From positions 186,001-250,000 of the forward strand of contig JBBDNB010000039.1 of the NCBI GenBank assembly GCA_040877935.1: DNA of 64,000 bases. Reading direction: 5' to 3'. Made by a program: the position numbers and the translations under genes. This stretch comes from Chitinophagales bacterium. GTDB lineage: Bacteria; Bacteroidota; Bacteroidia; Chitinophagales; CAIOSU01. Of the stretch, positions 17,371 to 24,354 are shown piece by piece; within the stretch, counting starts at the first letter, position 1; the number at the start of each line of letters is the position of its first letter. The notes beneath the pieces are model-generated. The model searched no databases. It had not been told where the DNA came from and saw only the letters and a program-made list of their open reading frames with translations.

Positions 17371-17964
17371 TTATTTAGTAAGTTTAATAAGGTCGAAATA
17401 AAGCAATCTTGTTTTGAGGCTGTCCTCTGTTTGCAGGCTCAAATATTCTTTTTCCTCTTCTTCACTTTTAAAGATGTTTTTGAATCCATTGTTTTTGTAG
17501 AAGGTCAGAGGTATTTTCTCATTGTAAGAATCTACAATAATGAAACGGCAGCCGGTTTTGTTTTCCTCATCAATAAACCATGCCTTAAGGGAATCCATAA
17601 GTTCTTTGCCTATTCCATTTCGTTTAAATGCTTTATTCACGCCCAGTCTTCCAATCAAAACTGCGGGGTAGTTGTGAAATCTTTTGGGATTGCTAATAGG
17701 CCTGGAGATTTTATTCCGAGTGCTTTTTTGCAATGACATGGCTTTAATGCTGTCATTGGCAAGGGTAAAAGCGCAAACAATTTTTTTTGGGTCTGAATCG
17801 AAAGTAAAGCAGTAAGTTTTTCCAAATAGGTCTTTGGTATAGTAAATACAATCTTTACTAAAGAATTCATTTAAATCTTTGTGTCCACAATCGAAAGCAT
17901 CACATTCATCAAGTATGCTTTGATTTAGCAACCTAAGGGAGCAGTTGTTTGCTAAAAAACTCAA
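17371..17964 (-). CDS. GNAT acetyltransferase, probable toxin of a TA pair
   Basis: A 197-residue protein with the GNAT acetyl-CoA loop RLGVNKAFKRNGIGKEL at about 110-127 and YKNNGFKNI near the end, as in acetyltransferases. The N-terminal FDCGHKDLNEFF and the stretch VCAFTLANDSIK are typical of the TacT/AtaT-like toxin subfamily, which acetylates aminoacyl-tRNA. The start appears to be TTG at 17964, 9 bp after a small upstream gene, as expected for a toxin preceded by its antitoxin. It ends 22 bp from the second glpK terminus, facing it. Confidence 0.7.
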   Translation of the reverse strand: MSFLANNCSLRLLNQSILDECDAFDCGHKDLNEFFSKDCIYYTKDLFGKTYCFTFDSDPKKIVCAFTLANDSIKAMSLQKSTRNKISRPISNPKRFHNYPAVLIGRLGVNKAFKRNGIGKELMDSLKAWFIDEENKTGCRFIIVDSYNEKIPLTFYKNNGFKNIFKSEEEEKEYLSLQTEDSLKTRLLYFDLIKLTK

Positions 17965-17973
17965 AATTTAAAG

Positions 17974-18138
17974 CTATTTATTACGCTCAAACTTTTTCAG
18001 GATAATTTTTGCGGACTTTACCTGTTTAGAAAAATCCACTTTATCCCTTTCGTTCTTTGCGTTATTTTTTGCTTTTGCTATGAATCTTTTAGCTGCACTT
18101 TCTTTTAGAGTGGGAACGCTATTGATTGTAATGGCCAT
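17974..18138 (-). CDS. Small protein upstream of the GNAT gene, probable antitoxin
   Basis: 54 residues from ATG at 18138 (a TTG start at 18177 would add 13). It starts MAITINSVPTLKESAAKRFI and is strongly basic, with FSKQVKSAKIILKK near the end. It is shorter than the ribbon-helix-helix DUF1778 antitoxins that usually pair with GNAT toxins and I do not recognise a DNA-binding motif. Its position directly before the GNAT gene, same strand, is the main argument for an antitoxin role. Confidence 0.55.
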   Translation of the reverse strand: MAITINSVPTLKESAAKRFIAKAKNNAKNERDKVDFSKQVKSAKIILKKFERNK

Positions 18139-18340
18139 GTGTCGAGATGTTTTTTTCCGAATCGAGTCGTTATACAAATTTATAAAGATTGCTGTTTTAA
18201 ATCAAAAATTCAGAATATTGGAACAGAATGTTAATTGCTATTTCGCTGCAATTATCAAAGGTAAAAGCAACGCTTATAGTTCAGTGATTTTTTCGTATTT
18301 AACTTTGTATTCTGTTTTTGCTAATCTAAAACCAAAATGT

Positions 18341-18379
18341 AAAAGCTTGAAAGAAGCGTTGCGGAAGACGATGGCATAA
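18341..18379 (+). repeat. Third copy of the glpK 3' terminus (39 bp)
   Basis: Matches the last 39 bp of glpK with five mismatches by my count, including the stop position, and encodes the tail KEALRKTMA in place of KEAVRKTMA. One mismatch (GCGGAAG) is shared with the second copy rather than with the intact gene. It marks the far edge of the island, 66 bp before the cysteine leader peptide. Confidence 0.85.
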
Positions 18380-18404
18380 TTTTTTAAAAATATTCCCCAA
18401 CCTA

Positions 18405-18435
18405 TTGCCCGCTAAAAAATAATGGCATATATTCA
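18405..18435 (+). promoter_or_regulatory. Candidate promoter of the cysteine operon
   Basis: TTG at 18405-18407 and TATATTCA at 18428-18435 are 20 bp apart, the spacing of Bacteroidota -33/-7 elements; the -7 box matches TAnnTTTG at the TA and two T positions. Transcription would start around 18440, a few bases before the leader peptide ATG. This is tentative. Confidence 0.35.
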
Positions 18436-18445
18436 CAACTTGAAA

Positions 18446-18535
18446 ATGAAAAGAAACGCATTCCATATTGAAAATTGTTGTTGCTGCTGTTGTAGTGCAT
18501 CCAATCGATGGAGTGCTGTTGCTTTTGCGTATTAG
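18446..18535 (+). CDS. Cysteine leader peptide (six consecutive Cys codons)
   Basis: A 29-codon frame from ATG at 18446 to TAG at 18533. It starts MKRNAFHIEN and then has six cysteine codons in a row (TGT TGT TGC TGC TGT TGT, 18476-18493), followed by 13 residues. It lies 76 bp before cysM, the first gene of a cysteine-biosynthesis operon, and is followed by alternative hairpins ending in a terminator. This is the architecture of an amino-acid leader peptide: ribosome stalling at the Cys run would report low charged tRNA-Cys. It is too short to be a stable enzyme. Confidence 0.8.
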   Translation: MKRNAFHIENCCCCCCSASNRWSAVAFAY

Positions 18536-18587
18536 TAAAGTTTAACAGGAAATATACAGCCCCATCGATCATTCGTTGGGGCTTTTT
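18497..18587 (+). terminator. Cysteine attenuator: protector, antiterminator and terminator hairpins
   Basis: Three mutually exclusive pairings can be drawn. Protector: 18497-18503 with 18509-18516 (one bulged G). Antiterminator: ATCGATGG (18504-18511) with CCATCGAT (18562-18569), 8 bp. Terminator: AGCCCCA (18558-18564) with TGGGGCT (18577-18583), extended by CGA/TCG, followed by five T. Stalling at the Cys codons (18476-18493) would open the protector, free 18504-18511 and block the terminator; full translation would let the terminator form. The terminator ends 24 bp before cysM. Confidence 0.75.
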
Positions 18588-18610
18588 GTTTATACTGGGT
18601 TAAATATCAG

Positions 18611-19549
18611 ATGGAAATGATAGCTGAATTAAAAAACAAGACATTGCAAGAAAAGATTAAAAAAATGGAAGCCTTCATTGGCAACACGCCTTTGTTTCCA
18701 ATTATTGGCCTACACAAAAATGAAAAAGTAAAAATCTTCGCCAAGCTCGAATGGCAGCAATGGGGCAATAGCGTAAAAGCGCGTCCGGCATTCAATATTA
18801 TCAAGCAGGCCATTTTAAATGGAGATCTGTCAGAGGGCAAACATTTATTGGATGCCAGCAGTGGCAATACCGGAGTGGCTTATGCTGGAGTTGCAGCGGC
18901 TTTAGGCATTCCCTTCACCTTATGTATTCCCGAAAATGCCTCCAGTACAAAAATTGCTGCGCTAAAGGCTTTTGGGGCCAATTTGATATTTACCTCTAAA
19001 TACGATTTAACGGATGGCGCCCAGGAAAAAGCTGTGGAATTGCAGGAAGCAGAGCCCGATAAGTACTTTTATGCCGATCAATATGCCAATGACAACAATT
19101 GGAAGGCACACTATAAATCAACAGGGCCTGAAATTTACAATCAAACAAAACAGGCAGTTACGCATTTTATAGCCGGGCTCGGCACAACGGGTACATTTAC
19201 CGGAACTGCTCGGGCTTTAAAGGATTTTGACAAAAACATAAAAGTCATTGCCCTGCATCCAGATTCTGCGCTGCATGGCCTGGAGGGTTGGAAGGATTTG
19301 GAAACGGCAAAAGTGCCTAAATTTTATGACCCTGAATTGGCCGATGAAAACAGAGTAGTTTCTACGGAAACGGCTTATAAATATGTGAAAATTGCAGGTG
19401 AAAAATTGGGCTTGATGCTGAGCCCTTCTTCTGCGGCTAATTTGTCAGGCGCATTGCAATTGGCAGACGAATTGGAAGAAGGTACGGTGGTGACTGTTTT
19501 CCCCGATCACGGGAGCAATTACCCCGAAGTGATGAAAGAAATTTTTTAA
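18611..19549 (+). CDS. cysM: Cysteine synthase-family PLP enzyme (CysM-like)
   Basis: A 312-residue fold-type II PLP enzyme. Lys 56 in NSVKARPAF should hold PLP; ASSGNTGVA binds the substrate carboxylate; GLGTTGTFTGTAR is the phosphate loop; SPSSAAN lies near the C terminus. With a JAMM protease, a ubiquitin-like carrier and an E1-like enzyme downstream, it fits CysM of the Mycobacterium CysO pathway, which adds a protein thiocarboxylate to an activated serine (O-phosphoserine there) instead of using free sulfide. ATG at 18611 or 18617. Likely controlled by the attenuator just upstream. Confidence 0.85.
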   Translation: MEMIAELKNKTLQEKIKKMEAFIGNTPLFPIIGLHKNEKVKIFAKLEWQQWGNSVKARPAFNIIKQAILNGDLSEGKHLLDASSGNTGVAYAGVAAALGIPFTLCIPENASSTKIAALKAFGANLIFTSKYDLTDGAQEKAVELQEAEPDKYFYADQYANDNNWKAHYKSTGPEIYNQTKQAVTHFIAGLGTTGTFTGTARALKDFDKNIKVIALHPDSALHGLEGWKDLETAKVPKFYDPELADENRVVSTETAYKYVKIAGEKLGLMLSPSSAANLSGALQLADELEEGTVVTVFPDHGSNYPEVMKEIF

Positions 19550-19701
19550 TGAAACATGGTCAAGTCAATAAATACAAAACCAAAGAATTTTTACTAAGAT
19601 GATCCATCAAAAATTACAATTGAAATAAATACAGTACACAGAAGCATGATGTTAACTTTGTGTCTTAGTGCCTTCGTAGCAAAACAAAATTTAAACAAAT
19701 T

Positions 19702-20151
19702 ATGAAAGTAATATTATCAGGAGAAGCAAAAGCCACAATGGTAGAGGATGCATTGAGCACCTACCCACACGAATGCTGTGGTTTTTTCTACGGAAATGAA
19801 AAAGACAATCGCGTAATCACCAAGTCTATTCCGGTGAATAACTCCAAGGAAGAAAACCGGGAGCGCAGGTTTGAGATTTCCGCCAAGGACTACATCAAAG
19901 CCGAGGAATATGCCGATGAAAACAATTTATTGCTATTGGGTGTCTATCATTCACATCCCGATCATCCGGCCATTCCATCGGAGCACGATTTGAGGCAGGC
20001 GGTTCCCTATTTTTCCTATATCATTATATCGGTGAAAAAAGGAAAACTGGCGAATATTCTGTCCTGGAGGCTGAATGATGAAGCGCGATTTGAAGAGGAA
20101 AATTTAGAAATCAAAAAAGAAGAAATAAACTTAGATCAATTTTTAAACTAA
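19702..20151 (+). CDS. JAMM/MPN metalloprotease (Mec-like)
   Basis: A 149-residue MPN-domain protein with the complete JAMM zinc site: Glu 24 (HECCG) and His 83, His 85, Ser 93 and Asp 96 in HSHPDHPAIPSEHD, which fits HxHx7SxxD. In the CysO pathway the homologue Mec+ releases cysteine from the CysO-Cys adduct. Here the carrier encoded next ends in Gly-Gly-Lys-Asn, so this protease may also trim that tail to expose Gly-Gly. The 152-bp gap to cysM contains part of a dispersed repeat and no gene. Confidence 0.85.
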   Translation: MKVILSGEAKATMVEDALSTYPHECCGFFYGNEKDNRVITKSIPVNNSKEENRERRFEISAKDYIKAEEYADENNLLLLGVYHSHPDHPAIPSEHDLRQAVPYFSYIIISVKKGKLANILSWRLNDEARFEEENLEIKKEEINLDQFLN

Positions 20152-20157
20152 TGATAG

Positions 20158-20270
20158 AACGCTCCCGCCCCTTATGGGTCGGGCAGGGATGACGCTGATC
20201 AAGCAGATTTTCCGCAGAAAATATCTGTGTGAAATCTTAAAAAACCTGCGGCATCTGCGTTCCAAAAAAA
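20158..20270. repeat. Dispersed repeat fragments between the JAMM and carrier genes
   Basis: GGGTCGGGCAGGGATGACG (about 20174-20192) carries the CGGGCAGG core seen elsewhere in the window. The following stretch, with repeated CTGTGTGAAATCTT / CCTGCGGCATCTGCG-type words, resembles low-complexity intergenic repeats seen in Bacteroidota. No gene is present. Confidence 0.5.
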
Positions 20271-20277
20271 TTAAACC

Positions 20278-20556
20278 ATGGCAAAAATTACGATTCCCAC
20301 TCCTTTGAGAAAATTTACCAATCAGGAGAAAACTTTTGAAAGCAATGCCGACAATGTAGATGCGGCCATTAAGGAACTGGTGGAAACCTATCCCGATATC
20401 AAAGGCCAATTGCTGGATGCGGAAGGCAATCTCCGCTCCTTTATTAAAGTATTTGTGGGCGATGAGGACATCAAGGATTTGGAACAGGGCAATACGGCTT
20501 TGAAAAGTGATACAACCGTAAGCATTGTTCCGGCCATTGCAGGAGGAAAAAACTAA
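20278..20556 (+). CDS. ThiS/MoaD-family sulfur carrier (CysO-like)
   Basis: A 92-residue beta-grasp protein. The N terminus reads ITIPTPLRKFTNQEK, as in CysO/MoaD proteins, and the C terminus ends IAGGKN. The carrier group is normally a C-terminal Gly-Gly that is adenylated and converted to thiocarboxylate; here two more residues follow, so proteolytic maturation by the neighbouring JAMM enzyme is likely. It supplies sulfur to CysM. It ends 6 bp before the E1-like gene. Confidence 0.85.
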   Translation: MAKITIPTPLRKFTNQEKTFESNADNVDAAIKELVETYPDIKGQLLDAEGNLRSFIKVFVGDEDIKDLEQGNTALKSDTTVSIVPAIAGGKN

Positions 20557-20562
20557 AATACA

Positions 20563-21738
20563 ATGTCAGAAAACAATCTATTTTCAAAAGCAGAGCTGGA
20601 AAGGTATAGCCGCCACTTGATCATCCCCGAATTCAATATCGAGGGACAGAAAAAACTGAAAAAGGCCAAGGTACTGATAGTGGGTACCGGTGGACTGGGC
20701 GCTCCTTTGTTGCAGTATTTAACGGCAGCCGGAGTAGGCACCATTGGCGTGGTAGATTTTGATGTGGTGGAAGACAGCAATTTGCAACGACAGGTTTTGT
20801 TCACTACCGATGATGTAGGCAAACCCAAAACAGAAGCGGCAGTAGCGCGCATGAAAGGCCTGAATCCGCATGTGAATTTCAAGATTTACAATACCCAATT
20901 GAACTCCTCCAATGCGCTGGAAATCATAAAGGATTACGATATTGTGGCCGATGGAACGGACAATTTCCCGACCCGCTATTTGGTAAATGATGCCTGTGTA
21001 TTGCTGGGCAAACCCAATGTATATGCATCTATTTTCCGCTTTGATGGGCAATTGACGGTTTTCAATTATCAGTTTGGCGATGGACAAACAGGGCCGAATT
21101 ACCGCGATTTGTATCCCGAGCCACCGCCCCCCGGATTGGTGCCAAGCTGTGCCGAAGGAGGTGTGATTGGCGTATTGCCGGGCATACTCGGTAGTTTGCA
21201 GGCCAATGAAGTGATAAAAGTAATCACAGGTGTGGGCGATCCACTTATTGGTAGAATGTTTAGTTTCGATGCGCTGGGTTTTGAGACCAGAATTTTCAAG
21301 TTCAAGAAAGACCCGAAAAACCCAATCAGCGGAGAAAACCCCACGCTTGACCATTTGATCGATTATGAACAATTTTGTGGCATTCCCCAACAGGAATCTG
21401 AAAATAAAAAACAAGAAAAAGTGAAAGAACTAACAGTAAAAGAACTCAAGGAATTACAGGACAGCAAAGAAGATTTTCAATTGATTGATGTCCGTGAAGA
21501 TTTTGAATACGAAATTGCCAATTTGAAAGGCGAACTGATTCCGCTCAACAATATTTTGGACGAGGCAGATAAAATTGCCAAAGACAAAAAAGTGGTGGTG
21601 CATTGCCGTAGCGGAGCGAGAAGTGCCAATGCCATCCAGGCTTTAGAACAAAAATTCGGTTATGACAATTTATACAATCTCAAGGGCGGTATTCTCGCTT
21701 ATGCAGATGAGATTGACAATAGTCTGGCGAAATATTAA
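20563..21738 (+). CDS. MoeZ-like E1 adenylyltransferase with rhodanese domain
   Basis: A 391-residue two-domain protein. Residues 1-255 are a ThiF/MoeB-type E1 (GTGGLGAPLLQYL, DGTDNFPTRYLVND, PSCAEGGVIG), which adenylates the Gly-Gly end of the carrier. From about 290 a rhodanese domain has its active Cys in HCRSGARSAN and would deliver sulfur. The usual zinc CxxC pairs of MoeB are missing: the CYRC position reads NYRD and the second pair is absent. It completes the cysM-JAMM-carrier-E1 set and is followed by a palindrome and a terminator. Confidence 0.88.
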   Translation: MSENNLFSKAELERYSRHLIIPEFNIEGQKKLKKAKVLIVGTGGLGAPLLQYLTAAGVGTIGVVDFDVVEDSNLQRQVLFTTDDVGKPKTEAAVARMKGLNPHVNFKIYNTQLNSSNALEIIKDYDIVADGTDNFPTRYLVNDACVLLGKPNVYASIFRFDGQLTVFNYQFGDGQTGPNYRDLYPEPPPPGLVPSCAEGGVIGVLPGILGSLQANEVIKVITGVGDPLIGRMFSFDALGFETRIFKFKKDPKNPISGENPTLDHLIDYEQFCGIPQQESENKKQEKVKELTVKELKELQDSKEDFQLIDVREDFEYEIANLKGELIPLNNILDEADKIAKDKKVVVHCRSGARSANAIQALEQKFGYDNLYNLKGGILAYADEIDNSLAKY

Positions 21739-21743
21739 ATGTG

Positions 21744-21773
21744 TGTAGGGGCGCACGGCCGTGCGCCCCTACA
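21744..21773. repeat. Perfect 30-bp GC-rich palindrome
   Basis: TGTAGGGGCGCACGG (21744-21758) is followed directly by its exact reverse complement (21759-21773). With no loop and no T-run it is not a classic terminator. It looks like a mobile palindromic unit of the kind spread in many bacterial genomes. Confidence 0.9.
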
Positions 21774-21811
21774 TTCGTACAAAACAACAAAACAACAATT
21801 TTTTTCAGAGA

Positions 21812-21839
21812 CCCAGAGCAGGAATGTTCTGGGTTTTTT
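21812..21839 (+). terminator. Terminator of the cysteine operon
   Basis: CCCAGA (21812-21817) pairs with TCTGGG (21828-21833) around a 10-nt loop, followed by six T. It ends transcription 74 bp after the MoeZ-like gene. Confidence 0.85.
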
Positions 21840-21950
21840 AATTGTTCCATTTAAAAGTAACAAAGGTCACCAAGTTTAAAATTGAGAAACGCTAAATTTA
21901 TTTTTGTAAATGATTTAATTTTCTATAATTATACCTAAAACCTTAGTACT

Positions 21951-22724
21951 ATGTTCAACATTCTTTTTTTAACAGATTTTTCTGAAAATGCTGATACAGC
22001 ACTCAAATATGCCTGTGATTTAGTTGAAGACAAGGACGGTAAAATTACCATGTTTACCAGTTATATCGCCAATAAAGAACAAGACAAAAAAAGTGTACTT
22101 GAGCGATTGAAAAAGTATCAGGCAAAATGCCCGGATATTGAATTGGAATTTTTGTTGGAGGAGGGCAATACCCTTGAAAATATTCAAAACTGTTGCGGAT
22201 CCAATTCTTTCAATCTAGTCGTGATGGGATTTAAGGGTGTAAGTGATGACAGTGAAAGCAATATAGGCGGTGTTACGAGCGAAGTCATCAGAAGAGTAAA
22301 ACATAATATTCTGGCTGTACCTGAAAATGCAGCATACAAGCCCATAAAAAAGATAGCCTATGCCTTGGATTATGTCGATTTTAAAAAAGAAACTTTAGAA
22401 GTCCTCAATACTTTTGCAGAAAAACTCAATGCTGAAATTATTTTGCTGCATGTAAGTGAAGTGGAGCATTATATTGAAGAGGAAAAATTGCAAAACTATC
22501 GACAGATTATGGATTCGGTTGTCAATTTTGATAATCTGAGTTTTGAGTTTATAACAGGGGCAGATGTTGGCAAGGCAATAGAAGAATACATCGATGAAAA
22601 CAATATGGATGTACTTGCTATGCTCACCCGCGATTATCATTTGATCGAAAAAGCTTATGAAAAGAGCCTTACCAGAAAAATTCTTTTCCATACCAAAAAA
22701 CCGCTTTTGGTTTTTCACGAATAA
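21951..22724 (+). CDS. Tandem universal stress protein (UspA family)
   Basis: A 257-residue protein with two Usp domains in tandem. The first starts FNILFLTDFSENADTALKYA and contains LVVMGFKGV followed by VTSEVIRRVKHNILAVPE; the second starts KKIAYALDYVDFKKETLEVL and ends TRKILFHTKKPLLVFHE. Usp proteins are cytoplasmic, often ATP-binding, and induced by starvation or stress. The first domain's GxxGG-like nucleotide loop is poorly kept, so nucleotide binding is uncertain. The stop codon coincides with the start of a dispersed repeat. Confidence 0.85.
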   Translation: MFNILFLTDFSENADTALKYACDLVEDKDGKITMFTSYIANKEQDKKSVLERLKKYQAKCPDIELEFLLEEGNTLENIQNCCGSNSFNLVVMGFKGVSDDSESNIGGVTSEVIRRVKHNILAVPENAAYKPIKKIAYALDYVDFKKETLEVLNTFAEKLNAEIILLHVSEVEHYIEEEKLQNYRQIMDSVVNFDNLSFEFITGADVGKAIEEYIDENNMDVLAMLTRDYHLIEKAYEKSLTRKILFHTKKPLLVFHE

Positions 22725-22858
22725 ACTACTTCGGGGCAAACCCACAAGGCATTTATTTGGAAAAATACTTTTGATTATGAGGCCTGCCCGACTAAGCAGG
22801 CGGGCAAGCCTCGGAGTCCCGATAACTATCGGGATAAATCTCGATTATCGAGTAAATT
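22722..22858 (+). repeat. Dispersed intergenic repeat, copy A
   Basis: About 137 bp that match 43244-43121 on the opposite strand. Shared blocks are TAAACTAC-TCGGGGCAAA, CCAC-AGG-ATTTAT and the end CTCGATTATCGAG. Between them lies a GC-rich cruciform with CCTGCCCG (about 22780) and the perfect inverted repeat TCCCGATA / TATCGGGA (22817-22834). The repeat begins at the stop codon of the universal stress protein gene. Confidence 0.75.
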
Positions 22859-22922
22859 TCTTTAGAACTTTCTAAAACAATGCCTTTGCAAGCCCGGTTT
22901 TATTTGTGAACCAAGGAAATCG

Positions 22923-22930
22923 TATTTTTG
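22923..22930 (+). promoter_or_regulatory. Candidate promoter -7 box (TATTTTTG)
   Basis: TATTTTTG fits TAnnTTTG exactly, only 4 bp before the DAHP synthase ATG, which would give a nearly leaderless mRNA. TTTG at 22903-22906 is a possible -33 box, but the 16-bp spacing is short. Confidence 0.4.
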
Positions 22931-22934
22931 ACAA

Positions 22935-24023
22935 ATGCCTGATGAACTCAACTTAGACAAATACTGGGCGAAATCCCTCAAGCGTCCTTTTTATATTGCC
23001 GGTCCCTGTAGTGCGGAATCTGAAGAGCAGGTATTTGATACTGCCAAATCCCTTAAAAGCATTGGTATAGATTTATTTCGTGCGGGAATTTGGAAGCCCC
23101 GAACCAGACCTAATTCCTTCGAGGGAATTGGAGCTGTAGGTTTGCCTTGGCTCAAGCGGGTAAAGGATGAATTGAATTTGCCAATAACCATTGAAGTGGC
23201 CAATCCCCGGCATGTGGAGTTGGCACTGGAATACGGCATAGATGTGCTTTGGATTGGCGCAAGAACTACGGTTAATCCCTTTCAGGTGCAGGAAATTGCA
23301 GAGGCTTTGAAAGGCGTGGATATTCCGGTAATTGTCAAAAACCCTGTGAATCCGGACATCAATTTGTGGATTGGTGCTTTCGAGCGATTGAATAATGTGG
23401 GCATTACCAAGCTGGCAGCCATGCACCGTGGTTTTTCTACTTATGAAAAATCTGTTTTTAGAAATGCACCACAATGGGAAATTCCAATTGATTTGAAAAG
23501 GAGATTGCCGCATCTGCCCATTTTTTGCGACCCAAGTCATATCATGGGTAAGCGAGAAGGTTTGGGAGAAGTAGCGCAAAAGGCATTGGATCTGAATTAC
23601 AACGGCATCATGTTGGAAACGCATCCCAATCCGGCAAAGGCATGGAGCGATCCCGAACAGCAAGTTACACCTCGGCAGTTGAATGAAATGTTGGGAAAAT
23701 TGGTCATTCGCCAGCAGGCTACGGATATTTCAGCAGCCAAAAATGAACTGGAAAAATTGCGCGCCAATATCGACCGCATTGATTACCTCACTTTGGATTT
23801 ACTGGCAGAAAGAATGGATGTAGCACGAAAAATAGGTGCTTACAAAAAGGAAAACAACATCACCATTTTGGCGCCCGAACGCTGGGATGAGATTATAAAA
23901 ACCCGATCTGCAAAATCTGAGGAGAAAAAACTGACCCTTGAATTTATTTTAAATTTGTTCAGGGACATTCACAATGAATCCATACACCAACAAACTTCTG
24001 TAATGCGAGATGGGGAGGATTGA
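22935..24023 (+). CDS. Bifunctional DAHP synthase / chorismate mutase
   Basis: A 362-residue fusion. Residues 10-260 are a KDO8P-type (AroF/AroG-like class I-beta) DAHP synthase: AGPCSAESEEQ, RAGIWKPRTRPNSFEG, VKNPVNPD, MHRGFSTYE and CDPSHIMGKRE. Residues 270-355 are an AroQ chorismate mutase (LEKLRANIDRIDYLTLDLLAERMDVARKIGAYKK, shown in parts: RIDYLTLDLL and RKIGAYKKEN). It joins phosphoenolpyruvate with erythrose-4-phosphate and rearranges chorismate to prephenate, so it opens and branches aromatic amino-acid synthesis. The mutase domain often gives feedback control by prephenate. Confidence 0.93.
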   Translation: MPDELNLDKYWAKSLKRPFYIAGPCSAESEEQVFDTAKSLKSIGIDLFRAGIWKPRTRPNSFEGIGAVGLPWLKRVKDELNLPITIEVANPRHVELALEYGIDVLWIGARTTVNPFQVQEIAEALKGVDIPVIVKNPVNPDINLWIGAFERLNNVGITKLAAMHRGFSTYEKSVFRNAPQWEIPIDLKRRLPHLPIFCDPSHIMGKREGLGEVAQKALDLNYNGIMLETHPNPAKAWSDPEQQVTPRQLNEMLGKLVIRQQATDISAAKNELEKLRANIDRIDYLTLDLLAERMDVARKIGAYKKENNITILAPERWDEIIKTRSAKSEEKKLTLEFILNLFRDIHNESIHQQTSVMRDGED

Positions 24024-24084
24024 TTTTTTCAATTCTTACTTTGCCTGAAAAATAGAACCGTTTTACTTTGAAATCAAAGAGTAC

Positions 24085-24260
24085 CGGCAGTCGTTTTCAT
24101 GGCACGAGATTCCTGTCCTTTATTCCTTCGGAGATAAAGGCCGGAATGACGTGATTATTTTGATTGTTTTCCATTGAAAGAACAAATTACAAAACCACAA
24201 TCATGGTCGTCATTTCGATAAAATCCAGATCCGCAAGGACTGGATTTTGAGAAATCTGGT
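24085..24260. repeat. Two hairpin-forming dispersed repeats
   Basis: CCTTTAT (24117-24123) pairs with ATAAAGG (24134-24140) within a GAGATTCC...CGGAATGACG unit. AAAATCCAG (24220-24228) pairs with CTGGATTTT (24240-24248) within a GTCATTTCGA...GAGAAATCT unit. Both word types recur between genes in Bacteroidota. The gap 24024-24354 holds no gene. Confidence 0.55.
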
Positions 24261-24354
24261 GGGACAAAATGAGAAAGCATAATTTTACTTTTTAAAATGA
24301 TTTTTCCTGTTGAATAAAAGGGGTTAAATTAGCCAAAGCCAAATTTTAAAGAAA

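Noticed and set aside
18080-18379. 99-codon + strand frame ending in the glpK-like tail KEALRKTMA
   Set aside because: It runs antisense across the small antitoxin gene, its first part has no protein-like pattern, and only the last 13 codons are meaningful as the third glpK terminus copy.
20719-21414. Long antisense frame of 231 codons inside the MoeZ-like gene
   Set aside because: The + strand frame has clear catalytic motifs; the antisense has none and is an effect of codon bias.
22725-22934. Aromatic amino-acid leader peptide upstream of the DAHP synthase gene
   Set aside because: The gap is taken up by a dispersed repeat; there is no short ORF rich in Phe, Tyr or Trp codons and no terminator before the gene.
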